A stretch of DNA of 64,000 nucleotides from Lachnospiraceae bacterium (GTDB lineage: Bacteria > Bacillota > Clostridia > Lachnospirales > Lachnospiraceae): NCBI GenBank assembly GCA_022768465.1, contig JALELZ010000020.1, positions 1 to 64,000 of the forward strand, read 5' to 3'. Within the stretch, counting starts at the first letter, position 1; every line of letters begins with the position of its first letter. The notes beneath the pieces were generated by a model. The model searched no databases. It had not been told where the DNA came from and was given only the letters and a program-made list of their open reading frames with translations. A program made the translations under genes and the position numbers. Below are positions 7,717-16,903 of this stretch, piece after piece.

Positions 7717-9285
7717 ATGAAAAAACTACTTGCAGTATTACTTGCAACATCTATGACGGCTACGCTTGCAGCATGCGGCGGCGGATCAGGCACTACCGGA
7801 GAAACCAAGCCACAGGGGGGCACAGAGAGCGGCACCACAGAGGCAGGAACACCGGTTCATGACGGCTCAAAGATCTTCAAGAGTGTTGAGTCATTCCCAT
7901 ATTCATCACTCGATGTTCATAAAGAGTACTATTCATGGCACACACAGTTCTACGGAATTTCAGAGACATTGTTCCGTATAGACGATGAAATGCAGATCCA
8001 GCCATGGCTTGCAGAGAGCATCGAGACAGAGGAAAATGTTTCTACCATTACACTTAAGGACGGCGTTTGCTTTTCAAACGGCAATGCACTTACTGCAGAT
8101 ATGGTAAAGAGAAACCTTGAGCGTATTGCTGAGGTAAATTCAAGATTTGCATTTGTAAATGACTGGCAGATCGAAGCTAAGGATGATAAGACTCTTGTTA
8201 TAACTACAGCTAATGTTTATCCTACACTTGAAAACGACCTTGCAACAGCAGAGTTCGGAATCGTGGATCTTGATGCGACAGAGGATTTTGATAATAATCC
8301 TATCTGTACAGGACCTTTCGTAGTTGATAAGTTTGTTCCTGAGGGAGACATCTCAGTTAAGTACAATGAAAACTATTGGGACGGAGACGTTCAGCTTGAC
8401 GGAGCGACATTCTACTACATGGGAGATGAGGAATCCAAGCTCCTTGCTATGCAGAACGGCGAGATCGACGGCTATGTAGATATCTCAGCTGCATCAAGAG
8501 AAATCTATGAGATGGATCCTGATCTTTACAATATAACAACAGTTCCTACACAGAGAAGAGCATACGCTATGCTTAATGCCGATAAGCTTTCTGATAATAT
8601 AAGAGAAGCTATCGTGCTGGCACTTGATAAGGACACACTTGCCGCATATATGAACGGACTTATTTCTCCGACAGAAGGAGTATTCTCACCTGATACCTAC
8701 TATGGCGGAGTTCAGGCACCAAAGACAGATGTTGCTAAGGCAAAGGAGCTTATAGAGGCAGACGGATATAAGCTTAACGCAAACGGCATCTATGAGAAGG
8801 ACGGAAAGCCTCTTACAATAGTTTTAAGCTGCTATGCAAAGCGTTCTATCGATACAATGGCTATCCTCATGCAGGAACAGTTAAAGGCAATCGGCATTGA
8901 TGCTCAGATAGGTCTTGAAGAGGATCCAGACGGAACATACATGAGCACAAAGGACTTCCAGATCGGCTTCTATGTATCGATTACAGATAAGGCCGGAGAG
9001 CCATTCACCTTCCTTAACATGATTGAGAAAGGAAAGTACCTGGATATTTGTGGATTTGGAAATGAAGAGACTGACGCACTTATCGAGGAACTTAGATATG
9101 AGACTGACGAGACAAAGCAGAAGGAGCTTGCTGATCAGATAATGACCAACTTCTATGCATCAAATGACTACCTCATGATAGGTCAGTACAATAAATCATC
9201 TGTTCTCAGAGCAGGCGCTACAGGACTCGGAGAGACCAGCCCGCTTCAGTTCTACGGAATTGACGCTAATACAAACATTAATTGA
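7717..9285 (+). CDS. Oligopeptide/nickel-type ABC transporter, substrate-binding lipoprotein
   Basis: This 522-residue protein belongs to solute-binding protein family 5 (DppA/OppA/NikA). A lipoprotein signal ends at LAACGGG, so Cys20 should be lipidated and anchor the protein outside the membrane. A Gly/Thr/Glu-rich linker follows. Family features include GDEESKLLAMQNGEIDGY and REAIVLALDKDTLAAYM. It begins a five-gene operon with two permeases and two ATPases. The ligand may be a peptide, nickel complex or other small molecule. The strong AAAGGAG site and the long upstream region suggest tightly controlled, high expression. Confidence 0.92.
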   Translation: MKKLLAVLLATSMTATLAACGGGSGTTGETKPQGGTESGTTEAGTPVHDGSKIFKSVESFPYSSLDVHKEYYSWHTQFYGISETLFRIDDEMQIQPWLAESIETEENVSTITLKDGVCFSNGNALTADMVKRNLERIAEVNSRFAFVNDWQIEAKDDKTLVITTANVYPTLENDLATAEFGIVDLDATEDFDNNPICTGPFVVDKFVPEGDISVKYNENYWDGDVQLDGATFYYMGDEESKLLAMQNGEIDGYVDISAASREIYEMDPDLYNITTVPTQRRAYAMLNADKLSDNIREAIVLALDKDTLAAYMNGLISPTEGVFSPDTYYGGVQAPKTDVAKAKELIEADGYKLNANGIYEKDGKPLTIVLSCYAKRSIDTMAILMQEQLKAIGIDAQIGLEEDPDGTYMSTKDFQIGFYVSITDKAGEPFTFLNMIEKGKYLDICGFGNEETDALIEELRYETDETKQKELADQIMTNFYASNDYLMIGQYNKSSVLRAGATGLGETSPLQFYGIDANTNIN

Positions 9286-9313
9286 TAAGTATATTTAGCA
9301 ATTATTAAAAATG

Positions 9314-9342
9314 CGGCAGCAGATAGCCTATATCTGCTGCCG
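9314..9342 (+). other. Intercistronic hairpin after the binding-protein gene
   Basis: CGGCAGCAGATA and TATCTGCTGCCG form a perfect 12-bp stem with a 5-base loop, with no T run after it. Such hairpins often protect the upstream mRNA from 3' exonucleases, giving more binding protein than permease. That role is inferred from position. Confidence 0.7.
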
Positions 9343-9373
9343 GTACACTTAAGACAGATCGGAGTGTGAAAAC

Positions 9374-10303
9374 GTGTTAAAATTTACTATCAGAAGACTG
9401 ATAAATCTTATACCGGTCCTACTGGTATTGACCTTCGGTGTATTTGGTCTACTTTATCTGACACCGGGTGACCCTGCACTTATGAAGCTTACCTCACAAG
9501 GAACGGCAGTTACAGATGAGCTTCTTGCAATTGAAAGAGAAAAGATGGGACTTAATGATCCATTCTTAGAAAGATACGTAAAATGGGTCATTAACATACT
9601 TCGAGGTGATTTCGGAACAACCTACAGTGACGGAATGCCGATCCTTCCTAAGCTTTTAAAGGCGCTTAAGTACACACTTGTACTTGCAACAGCCAGCACA
9701 GTTGTGTCTGTTATTGTTGCTATACCTTTAGGTATCCTCACAGCTATCAAAAAGGATACTATCATTGATAATATCGCAAGATTAGTTACATTTACAGGAA
9801 ACGCGATGCCGAACTTCCTTATTTCACTTCTTCTTATGTATTTCTTCTGCATAAAGGTAAGAATGTTCCCGGTTATCGCAAAGGGCTCAGTACAGGGCTT
9901 GTTCCTGCCGACTATGGCATTGGCTATCCCTATGGCATCAAAGTTTACAAGACAGACGAGAGCGGACGTTCTCAGCCAGCTTGATGAAGAATATGTTATA
10001 GGCATGCATGCAAGAGGTGTTAAGGAAAGAGTTATTCTGTACAGAAACGTACTTCACAATGCACTTGGTGCTATCATCACAATTATCTCACTTCAGATAA
10101 GAGTTCTTATCGGAGGAAGTATCGTTATCGAGACTATCTTCCGTTGGCCGGGAATCGGATCGCTTATTATGGATTCTATCTCAAAGAGAGATTATCCGGT
10201 CGTACAGGGAGCAGTTCTTATACTTGCTACGCTGCAGGTTTTGGTTAACCTTGTTACAGACCTTAGCTACTGCATAATCGATAAGCGAATCGAGCTTGAG
10301 TAA
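9374..10303 (+). CDS. Peptide/nickel ABC transporter permease (DppB type)
   Basis: This 309-residue integral membrane protein has the DppB/OppB/NikB layout: an N-terminal helix (FTIRRLINLIPVLLVLTFGV), the periplasmic segment GDPALMKL, and five further helices. The EAA loop reads EYVIGMHARGVKERVILYRN, followed by ETIFRWPGIG, a family hallmark. Start is GTG at 9374 with GGAGTG upstream. It pairs with the permease at 10316 to form the channel. Confidence 0.92.
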   Translation: MLKFTIRRLINLIPVLLVLTFGVFGLLYLTPGDPALMKLTSQGTAVTDELLAIEREKMGLNDPFLERYVKWVINILRGDFGTTYSDGMPILPKLLKALKYTLVLATASTVVSVIVAIPLGILTAIKKDTIIDNIARLVTFTGNAMPNFLISLLLMYFFCIKVRMFPVIAKGSVQGLFLPTMALAIPMASKFTRQTRADVLSQLDEEYVIGMHARGVKERVILYRNVLHNALGAIITIISLQIRVLIGGSIVIETIFRWPGIGSLIMDSISKRDYPVVQGAVLILATLQVLVNLVTDLSYCIIDKRIELE

Positions 10304-10315
10304 GGAGGTGCAGTG

Positions 10316-11179
10316 ATGGCAGCAAAAAATAAAATTGACAAATCAAAGCTTACTAAAAAACAGCTAAAAAAATATAAGCTTCAGAGAAAAACAATAATAT
10401 TGGCTGTTATAGTCGGACTGCTTATGTTGCTCAGTCTTGTTGCACCGTATTTCACACCGTGCGATCCTTATGCAACAGATCCGCTTAATTTGAAGGCAGC
10501 TCCTTCGGCAGCACATATCTTCGGTACCGATTACCTCGGACGAGATGTATTTTCCAGAGTATTGGTAGGAGCAAGAACTTCTGTTTTTGCTACACTTCTT
10601 CTGGTAATAATATCGTTCATTATCGGTTCAACGATAGGAATTATCTGCGGATACTACGGCGGTATCGTTGATAACGTACTTATGCGTATTACAGATATCC
10701 TGCTTTCACTTCCGCAGCTGGTACTTGCTATAGCTATTGCCGGCATACTTGGAGGATCACTTGTAAATGCACTTATAGCTATCGGAATCACAAGCTGGAC
10801 ATCATATGCCAGACTTGCACGAAGCCATACCATGCGTATCAAACAGCTTCCGTATATAGATTCTGTCAGAATGACAGGATGCGGAGATGTTCATATACTT
10901 TTAAAGCATGTGTTCCCGAACCTTATCGGTTCAATGCTTGTAAATGCTACACTTGAGATCGGTACTACAATGCTTAGTATTGCCGGACTTTCATTCCTCG
11001 GACTCGGAGTTGCACCGCCTGCAGCAGAGTGGGGTTCAATGGTTTCTGAAGGACGAGCATATCTCCAGCTTGCACCATGGACAGTATTTGCTCCTGCGGC
11101 ATCAATACTTGTAGCAGTTATGCTGTTCAACTACTTCGGTGAGTGCGTATGCGATCTGGCAAACATGAATGAGGTGTAA
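10316..11179 (+). CDS. Peptide/nickel ABC transporter permease (DppC type)
   Basis: This 287-residue permease is of the DppC/OppC type. A basic cytoplasmic N-terminus precedes the first helix, and the hallmark HIFGTDYLGRDVFSR follows. The EAA loop is SARTGCGD-like (DSVRMTGCGDVHILLKHVFP). ATG 10316 is preferred to GTG 10313 because it lies 7 bases after AGGAGG. It ends one base before the first ATPase gene. Confidence 0.92.
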   Translation: MAAKNKIDKSKLTKKQLKKYKLQRKTIILAVIVGLLMLLSLVAPYFTPCDPYATDPLNLKAAPSAAHIFGTDYLGRDVFSRVLVGARTSVFATLLLVIISFIIGSTIGIICGYYGGIVDNVLMRITDILLSLPQLVLAIAIAGILGGSLVNALIAIGITSWTSYARLARSHTMRIKQLPYIDSVRMTGCGDVHILLKHVFPNLIGSMLVNATLEIGTTMLSIAGLSFLGLGVAPPAAEWGSMVSEGRAYLQLAPWTVFAPAASILVAVMLFNYFGECVCDLANMNEV

Positions 11180-11180
11180 T

Positions 11181-12131
11181 ATGGCTGAAAATATTCTTGA
11201 AATAAACAACCTCACGGTTACATACGGACAATTTAAAATAATTACAGAGGTTTCCTTTAAGGTTAAGCCGGGCGAAATCGTTTGTATCGCCGGTGAGTCG
11301 GGCTGCGGAAAATCTACGCTTATAAAGGCTGTTTTGGGCCTTAAGCAGTTAGGAGCACAGGTACAGGAAGGAAGCATTATCCTTGACGGACGTGATATTA
11401 CACGACTCGGTGTTGAGGAGAGACGTCAGATACTTGGTACTCAAATAGGATATGTTCCTCAGAATACAAGAGGATCATTTAACAATATCAGAAGCTACGA
11501 GATCCAGTACAAGGAGACTATGAATTGTCACGGACTGCCGTTTGTCAAAGCAGATGCTGTAGACGTATTCAAGAGACTGAATTTCCCGGATGCTGAGGAT
11601 ATCCTAAGCTATCAGCCATGGGAAATGTCAGGAGGCATGAACCAGAGAATGGCGATAGGTCTTGCGGTTTTACAGAAGCCAAAGCTTATGCTGGCAGATG
11701 AGGCCACATCAGTTCTTGATGTTACCTCTCAGAAGGAAGTTATTGAGGAGCTTGCGCAGCTTAGAGATGAATTAGGATGGTCTATTCTTTTTATCACACA
11801 TAACCTTGGTGTTGCTTCTCATATCGCTGATAAATTAGGCGTTATGTATGCGGGACGCATGGTTGAGTACGGATCTATTAAGAAAATAATCAACAATCCT
11901 ATACATCCGTATACAAGAGCATTGCTTGCAGCTATTCCTGGTAAGGACAGGAAGATGCCGGTAGGACTTGAGGGCAGACCGCCGCTTGACGGTGCTGAAT
12001 GGGAAGGCTGCAATTTCATGCCGCGCTGTAAATATGCATGCAATGAATGTAAGACAAGAAAATACAATCTTGTAGAAGTAGAACCTGATCATTTTGCAAG
12101 CTGTTCGGAAGGGATGGGTGAAGGCTTATGA
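11181..12131 (+). CDS. Peptide/nickel ABC transporter ATPase (DppD type)
   Basis: This 316-residue ATPase carries Walker A GESGCGKST (38-46), the signature MSGGMNQRMAIG, Walker B LMLADEATSVLD and the switch His in ITHN. The C-terminal extension has the spaced cysteines of the oligopeptide-transporter ATPases (CNFMPRCKYACNEC). ATG 11181 with GAGGTG just upstream is chosen over the in-frame ATG at 11169. Its stop overlaps the next gene's start. Confidence 0.93.
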   Translation: MAENILEINNLTVTYGQFKIITEVSFKVKPGEIVCIAGESGCGKSTLIKAVLGLKQLGAQVQEGSIILDGRDITRLGVEERRQILGTQIGYVPQNTRGSFNNIRSYEIQYKETMNCHGLPFVKADAVDVFKRLNFPDAEDILSYQPWEMSGGMNQRMAIGLAVLQKPKLMLADEATSVLDVTSQKEVIEELAQLRDELGWSILFITHNLGVASHIADKLGVMYAGRMVEYGSIKKIINNPIHPYTRALLAAIPGKDRKMPVGLEGRPPLDGAEWEGCNFMPRCKYACNECKTRKYNLVEVEPDHFASCSEGMGEGL

Positions 12132-12889
12132 TGGATACACCTATTTTGGAAGTTAAAAATGTTGCAAAATCCTATGGAAAAGGAAAGAAGGAGCATAAGG
12201 TCCTTACTGATCTCAGCATTTCCTTAAGAGAAGGCGAAGTTCTTGGTATCATAGGAGAGTCCGGCTGCGGTAAATCCGTACTGCTTAACCTGATTGCCTG
12301 CCTCGAGCCTTTGACAAAGGGACAGCTGTTTTTTAAGGGAGAGGAATATACAGGCAAGAAGCCAAAGGATGTATGCCGTTGGTTCCAGATCATTTTCCAG
12401 GATTCAGAGGCTGCCTTTGATCCTAAGATGACCATCAGACAGTCAATGCATGAAAATCTTAAGCTTCTTGCAGAGAATCAGGATGATGCAGATAAGAGAA
12501 TTGAGGCAATGATTCAGATCATGGGACTTGCACCTGAGCTTGCCGATCGTTATCCGAGACAGCTTTCCGGAGGACAGGTACAGCGTATGGCTATTGCAAG
12601 ATCACTTGTAACAGAGCCAAACCTTATTCTCTGTGATGAGATAACCTCTGCGCTTGACGTTTCAGCTCAGGCCACGATACTTCAGTATCTTCAGCAGCTT
12701 AGAGAAATGCGCGGACTCACCATGATATTTGTATCTCATGACATGGCTCTTTGTTCAACCTTCTGCGACAGAATGGCCATTATGAAGGATGGAGAGATCG
12801 TTGAAATCGGTACCCCTGAGCAGATCATGGATCATCCTCAGCACGACTATACCAAGCTCCTGCTGGATGCCGTACTATATGTTAAGTGA
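12128..12889 (+). CDS. Peptide/nickel ABC transporter ATPase (DppF type)
   Basis: This 253-residue ATPase has Walker A GESGCGKSV, signature LSGGQVQRMAIAR, Walker B LILCDEITSALD and switch ...VSHD. It overlaps the previous gene by ATGA, so translation is coupled. It lacks the C-terminal cysteine extension of its partner, which is common for the second ATPase of nickel-type and some peptide-type systems. It is the last gene of the operon and is followed by a bidirectional terminator. Confidence 0.92.
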   Translation: MMDTPILEVKNVAKSYGKGKKEHKVLTDLSISLREGEVLGIIGESGCGKSVLLNLIACLEPLTKGQLFFKGEEYTGKKPKDVCRWFQIIFQDSEAAFDPKMTIRQSMHENLKLLAENQDDADKRIEAMIQIMGLAPELADRYPRQLSGGQVQRMAIARSLVTEPNLILCDEITSALDVSAQATILQYLQQLREMRGLTMIFVSHDMALCSTFCDRMAIMKDGEIVEIGTPEQIMDHPQHDYTKLLLDAVLYVK

Positions 12890-12936
12890 TTTCATAATAT
12901 AAGCCATTACATAGGATAGAAATATCCGTAACGTAC

Positions 12937-12972
12937 AAAAGCCCCGGAATGCCGTAACATTCCGGGGCTTTT
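12937..12972 (+). terminator. Bidirectional intrinsic terminator
   Basis: AAAAGCCCCGGAATG / CATTCCGGGGCTTTT form a perfect 15-bp stem with a 6-base loop, A-flanked on one side and T-flanked on the other. It separates the transporter operon from the convergent aldolase gene. Confidence 0.9.
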
Positions 12973-13047
12973 GGCTATGATCAAAACTATATTGCTGATC
13001 TAACTTATTGATTTATTGGGCGGTTATAGCTGCAACGCGGATTTTTG

Positions 13048-13689
13048 TTACTGACCGTAGCTTTTGAAGCGCTCCAATACCTTAACGATTTCGGAGTCAG
13101 AGATAAGCTGCGGTGTGCCTACGGACATAGCAAGATACTGAAGCTTTGCAACATATTCCATATTTTCTGCAAGGCTGAAGGCCGAGGATATATCTGTTCC
13201 GCAGCAGACGATACCGTGATTTGCAAGTAGGACGGCATTGCTATCCTTGCAGTATTCAGGAGCCGTATGAGCCAGTTCATTTGAGCCAAAGAGACAGTAC
13301 GGCGCACAAGGAACCTCAGGAGCACAGGCAGAGCCTATTGCAAAGTGCACTGCCTTTAAAGGCATGTTAAGGACTGCAAAAGCTGTGCAATAGATGGAAT
13401 GAGTGTGAACTACAGCTGAAATATTCGGTTTTTTCTTATAAAATTCTGCATGGAGAGATGCTTCGCTTGAAGGCTTTCTGCATCCGTCAATGACATTTGT
13501 GCCTAAATCAAGTATGACAATATCAGTTGGAGTTGTTTCAAAATAATCGATTCCTGAAGGGCTTATAGCCATATAACCGCTTTGTCTGTCAAGAATGCTA
13601 AGGTTACCGCTTGTGCCGGGACAAAGACCGGCATTACTCATTTTCTTTCCGAATTCTACAATGAGCTCTCGCTCCTTTTGCATAAGCAT
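13048..13689 (-). CDS. Class II aldolase/adducin family (L-fuculose-phosphate aldolase-like)
   Basis: This 213-residue zinc-dependent aldolase belongs to the FucA/AraD family, which cleaves or epimerises phosphorylated sugars. The phosphate-binding TSGNLS motif is near residue 26. The catalytic glutamate is in KPSSEASLHAEFY, zinc-binding histidines in VVHTHS, and the third histidine in LANHG. The start ATG has TTGAGGT upstream. No sugar kinase or isomerase gene adjoins it, so the true substrate is open. The length matches FucA. Confidence 0.88.
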   Translation of the reverse strand: MLMQKERELIVEFGKKMSNAGLCPGTSGNLSILDRQSGYMAISPSGIDYFETTPTDIVILDLGTNVIDGCRKPSSEASLHAEFYKKKPNISAVVHTHSIYCTAFAVLNMPLKAVHFAIGSACAPEVPCAPYCLFGSNELAHTAPEYCKDSNAVLLANHGIVCCGTDISSAFSLAENMEYVAKLQYLAMSVGTPQLISDSEIVKVLERFKSYGQ

Positions 13690-13810
13690 AGATTTATTAC
13701 CTCAATTCATTAATAAGCTGTTCTAAGAAGTATGCTCGATGTTGGACTTTTATTTTGAGCATATTTATGTTTCGATACTGTTTTAGGATTAAGTAAATAT
13801 AAAATATTAT

Positions 13811-14278
13811 TTACTCTTCAATGGAAGCTTTCCCGGATAATATCTTTCTCATCAGGTTTGTGATTTTCTTTTTATCAGCAGCGGAAAGCTGTGAAAACAG
13901 AGACATTGCATAATAGCTGTCAGGAGGAACACTGTCAGCGACAAACTGCTTGTTGTTCTTATCTGTTTCGTAAACTGCTTTGTTGTTTTCGTATGAAGGC
14001 CCGGCAGGACGCATGCCGGATGGATGTTTTTGCACATCGAATCCCATGAGCCAGGCTTCGGAAACACCTAAAGCCTCTGCAATAATAGTAAGCTTTGCCT
14101 GCCCGGGCTCAGTCTTTCCGGAAATGTATTGAGAAAGGTCACTTCTGGACAGCTTCATATTATACTTAGCACATATCGGAACTGCCATCCTGATAATATC
14201 AGCCTGACGAATATTCATTTCTTCCATTAATTCTGCAAGTCTGTCAGCTGTTGTTGCTTTTTTGTTTAAGATATTCAT
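13811..14278 (-). CDS. Phage-type HTH transcriptional regulator (XRE/cI-like)
   Basis: This 155-residue protein has an N-terminal helix-turn-helix (ADRLAELMEEMNIRQADIIR, then LSRSDLSQYISGKTEPGQ) and the usual tail of short cI/ImmR-like repressors (IAEALGVSEAWLMGFDVQ). An Asn/Lys-rich linker and a short C-terminal helical region follow. ATG 14278 is chosen because AGAGGGA lies 7 bases upstream; an in-frame ATG at 14344 lacks such a site. There is no LexA-like protease domain. It is divergent from a small HTH gene, with TTGAAC half-sites between them. Confidence 0.82.
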   Translation of the reverse strand: MNILNKKATTADRLAELMEEMNIRQADIIRMAVPICAKYNMKLSRSDLSQYISGKTEPGQAKLTIIAEALGVSEAWLMGFDVQKHPSGMRPAGPSYENNKAVYETDKNNKQFVADSVPPDSYYAMSLFSQLSAADKKKITNLMRKILSGKASIEE

Positions 14279-14349
14279 TGAGAATCCCTCTTTTCCTAAA
14301 ATTATATTAATCTGACTCAAGTATAAATTCAAGAAATTATTCATTAAAA

Positions 14350-14524
14350 TTGAACAAATTCAAAGTTTTTGGGATTGTAAGGTATTTATCTTAATTAAAT
14401 ATGACAAAGACAAAAATTTTTGAGATGTTTAATAAGTAATGATGAAAAAGTTCAAACAAGCCTAGCTGTGTTGACACTTAAAAAATGAAGTGATACTATA
14501 AAATTGTTCAATAATATTGAACAA
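14350..14524. promoter_or_regulatory. Operator region shared by divergent HTH genes
   Basis: A perfect dyad with 10-base arms, TTGTTCAATA and TATTGAACAA, lies at 14504-14524. A second site, TTGAA-CAAA-TTCAA, is at 14350-14363, and a half-site GTTCAA is at 14450. A strong rightward promoter, TTGACA (14471-14476), 17 bases, TACTAT (14494-14499), abuts the dyad, so a bound repressor would sit on the transcription start. The regulator at 13811 is the obvious candidate to bind here. Confidence 0.75.
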
Positions 14525-14557
14525 ACGATCATCATTGAGTGCAGGGGTAACGGTTAT

Positions 14558-14773
14558 ATGAGGTATGACTACGGAAAACTGAAGGGCAGAATAGTTGAGG
14601 TTTACGGCAATCAGAAGGAATTTGCGGAAGCAATGGATTGGTCTGAGCGTACCTGCAGCTTAAAGCTCAGCAATAAGGTATTCTGGAAGCAGCCGGAGAT
14701 AACTAAAGCGGTTGAACTGCTTAATATTGAGCATGATGCCATACAAGATTATTTTTTCAGACATTTAGCTTAA
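14558..14773 (+). CDS. Small phage-related HTH protein (DUF739-like)
   Basis: This 71-residue protein begins MRYDYGKLKGRIVEVYGNQK and continues with a Cro-like helix-turn-helix (FAEAMDWSERTCSLKLSNKV) and EITKAVELLNIE. The pattern matches small phage/ICE proteins that accompany cI-type repressors; the DUF739 label is from memory. ATG 14558 lies 9 bases after AGGGGT, while the longer frame would start inside the operator. No other phage gene lies nearby. It ends at a terminator. Confidence 0.7.
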   Translation: MRYDYGKLKGRIVEVYGNQKEFAEAMDWSERTCSLKLSNKVFWKQPEITKAVELLNIEHDAIQDYFFRHLA

Positions 14774-14799
14774 ACAGCACAGACATGATCAAACAGTAC

Positions 14800-14830
14800 A
14801 GACATGACTTTAGAGGTCATGTCTTTTTTT
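14800..14830 (+). terminator. Intrinsic terminator
   Basis: AGACATGAC / GTCATGTCT form a 9-bp stem followed by a run of seven T residues, just after the small HTH gene. Confidence 0.85.
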
Positions 14831-14994
14831 AAAATAGAATTATTTCAAACGCAACTGATATATTAATAATAACTATAACTATATATATGATTATCCTATA
14901 ATAAATGGTTATAATAATTTGCTTTAAAGATACTCGCATATCAGGTTTTGGTATATACTAAAAGTTAATTATTTTTTTGTTATGAGAGGGCGTT

Positions 14995-16344
14995 ATGAAG
15001 CATAATCTGAGTTTCAAAGAATATGTTTATGTGGCAAGTATGCTGTTCGGAATGTTTTTCGGAGCAGGTAATCTTATATTCCCTGTATTCATGGGACAGC
15101 TTGCCGGAAGCAATGTATGGGGAGCAATAGGCGGCTTCCTGATTACAGGAGTCGGACTTCCGCTCTTAGGTGTTGCGGCTTTGGGCATAAGCCGCAGCAA
15201 TGGACTGTTTGACCTTACATCAAAGATCAATAAACCGTTCGGAATCTTTTTTACAGTCGTGCTTTATCTTACGATAGGACCATTTTTCGCAATTCCAAGA
15301 TGTGCTACAACATCCTACACAGTAGGCGTTGAGCGTCTTTTGCCGGAGGCGAACGGAAGCTTGCATCTTTTCCTTTTCACTGTTGTATTCTTCGGTCTTG
15401 CATTCTATTTTTCACTTCGTCCTGGAAAAATACTTGTATGGATCGGAAAGGTACTGAATCCGTGCTTTCTGTTGTTTCTCGGTGTGCTTTTGGTCGTTTC
15501 ACTGCTTTCGCCTACAGCACATATTTCTGAGGTTGCACCTTCGGGAGCATATGTGGACAAGGCATTCTTTACAGGATTTCTCGAGGGCTATAATACAATG
15601 GATGCACTTGCAGGACTTGCTTTCGGTATCGTTGTTGTTAATGTTATAAAGGGGCTTGGCATTGAAGAACCCGGAGAAGTAGCTGTTAATACTGTTAAAG
15701 CCGGTGTATTCAGCTGTTTATTTATGGCAATCATATATATCGCTGTAACTATAATGGGTACACAGAGCCGAGGCGTATTGGAGACTTCGGAAAACGGAGG
15801 CATTGCGCTTTATCAGATTGCACAGTATTATCTCGGAGGCTTGGGAGCATTCGTACTTGCGGCAACTGTAACATTGGCATGTCTTAAGACGGCAGTCGGT
15901 CTTATTACAAGCTGTTCAGAGACATTTTCTACACTTTTCACAGGTGGTAAAGCCTATAAGAAATGGGCTGCTTTATTCAGCGGAATATCATTATTTTTTT
16001 CAAATCTCGGACTTAACAGCATTATTAAGTTCTCGATACCTGTACTTATGTTCCTTTATCCTTTGGCGATAGTTATTATTGTTTTAGCACTTTCTGTCAA
16101 GCTATACAGTCACGACAGACTTGTTACAAACTGTGCAATAGCATTTACGTTGGTGGCTGCGGTTTATGAGCTTATCCGCAATTTACCGGAAGAGGTTACA
16201 GCACTGCTTCACCTTGACGGCAGCATCGAGCTTATAGGCGGAATTTTACCGTTTTCAGGAATAGGTCTCGGCTGGATCTGTCCGGCTCTGGTTGGATATC
16301 TGATTGGTCTTATAATTCACTTTATGAGAAAAAGTAATGCTTGA
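14995..16344 (+). CDS. brnQ: Branched-chain amino acid transport system carrier (BrnQ/LIVCS family)
   Basis: This 449-residue protein has about 12 membrane helices. The N-terminal signature LFGMFFGAGNLIFPVFMG and the next stretch GPFFAIPRCATTSY are typical of BrnQ, the sodium-coupled symporter for Leu, Ile and Val. It acts in the cytoplasmic membrane. The start ATG has GAGAGGG upstream. It stands alone; the phage-like genes before it end at a terminator. No leader peptide or T-box was seen in the 160 bases upstream. Confidence 0.93.
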   Translation: MKHNLSFKEYVYVASMLFGMFFGAGNLIFPVFMGQLAGSNVWGAIGGFLITGVGLPLLGVAALGISRSNGLFDLTSKINKPFGIFFTVVLYLTIGPFFAIPRCATTSYTVGVERLLPEANGSLHLFLFTVVFFGLAFYFSLRPGKILVWIGKVLNPCFLLFLGVLLVVSLLSPTAHISEVAPSGAYVDKAFFTGFLEGYNTMDALAGLAFGIVVVNVIKGLGIEEPGEVAVNTVKAGVFSCLFMAIIYIAVTIMGTQSRGVLETSENGGIALYQIAQYYLGGLGAFVLAATVTLACLKTAVGLITSCSETFSTLFTGGKAYKKWAALFSGISLFFSNLGLNSIIKFSIPVLMFLYPLAIVIIVLALSVKLYSHDRLVTNCAIAFTLVAAVYELIRNLPEEVTALLHLDGSIELIGGILPFSGIGLGWICPALVGYLIGLIIHFMRKSNA

Positions 16345-16573
16345 GCGGTAAATATTCGTTTTTAGAAATGTTCCAAAAATAATGCATACTAATCATACAC
16401 AATAATGAATTTATTCTAATTTTAATGATATAATAAGAATATCAAAAATAAAGTATATACAGTTTAAATCTTAAAGATATTCAGATAAAATATTCTTAAC
16501 AGACATGGCTGTATGCAAGTAGAGATTTTTGAGTTTTATTAAAATATATTATTAAAAGAAGGGAGAATTAACA

Positions 16574-16729
16574 ATGAAATATGTATGTACAGTATGCGGA
16601 TGGGAATATGATGAAGCAAAGGGATATCCTGAAAAGGACATAGCTCCCGGAACTCTTTGGGCAGACCTTCCTGCTGATTTCGAATGTCCACTCTGCGGAG
16701 TAGGAAAGGATCAGTTCGAAGCTGAATAA
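16574..16729 (+). CDS. Rubredoxin
   Basis: This 51-residue protein starts [20 protein letters not shown]. The iron ligands are Cys5, Cys8, Cys38 and Cys41, in CTVCGW and [12 protein letters not shown], and the aromatic core residues (W10, Y12, W29, F36) are in their usual places. Rubredoxin is a one-iron electron carrier in anaerobes, used for oxidative-stress reductases and other redox enzymes. GGGAGA lies 7 bases before ATG. It is monocistronic with its own terminator, and no redox partner gene is adjacent. Confidence 0.96.
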   Translation: MKYVCTVCGWEYDEAKGYPEKDIAPGTLWADLPADFECPLCGVGKDQFEAE

Positions 16730-16742
16730 TTATAATTACATC

Positions 16743-16779
16743 ACCCGTTATCGGTTATAATGCCGGTAGCGGGTTTTTT
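16743..16779 (+). terminator. Intrinsic terminator of rubredoxin
   Basis: ACCCGTTATCGG pairs with CCGGTAGCGGGT (12 bp with wobble pairs), followed by TTTTTT. Confidence 0.85.
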
Positions 16780-16903
16780 ATATTTAGAAAATAATAGGCT
16801 GTGCTGACAGTAACAACGATTCTATTGACACTTAAACAATAACAGCATATAATTTAAGTATAAAAAAACGTACGAATTTACATACGAAAATGGGGTGAAT
16901 GAT

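Noticed and set aside
13811..14773. A resident prophage
   Set aside because: Only a repressor-like and a small HTH gene are present; no integrase, terminase or structural gene lies near, and flanks are normal chromosomal genes.
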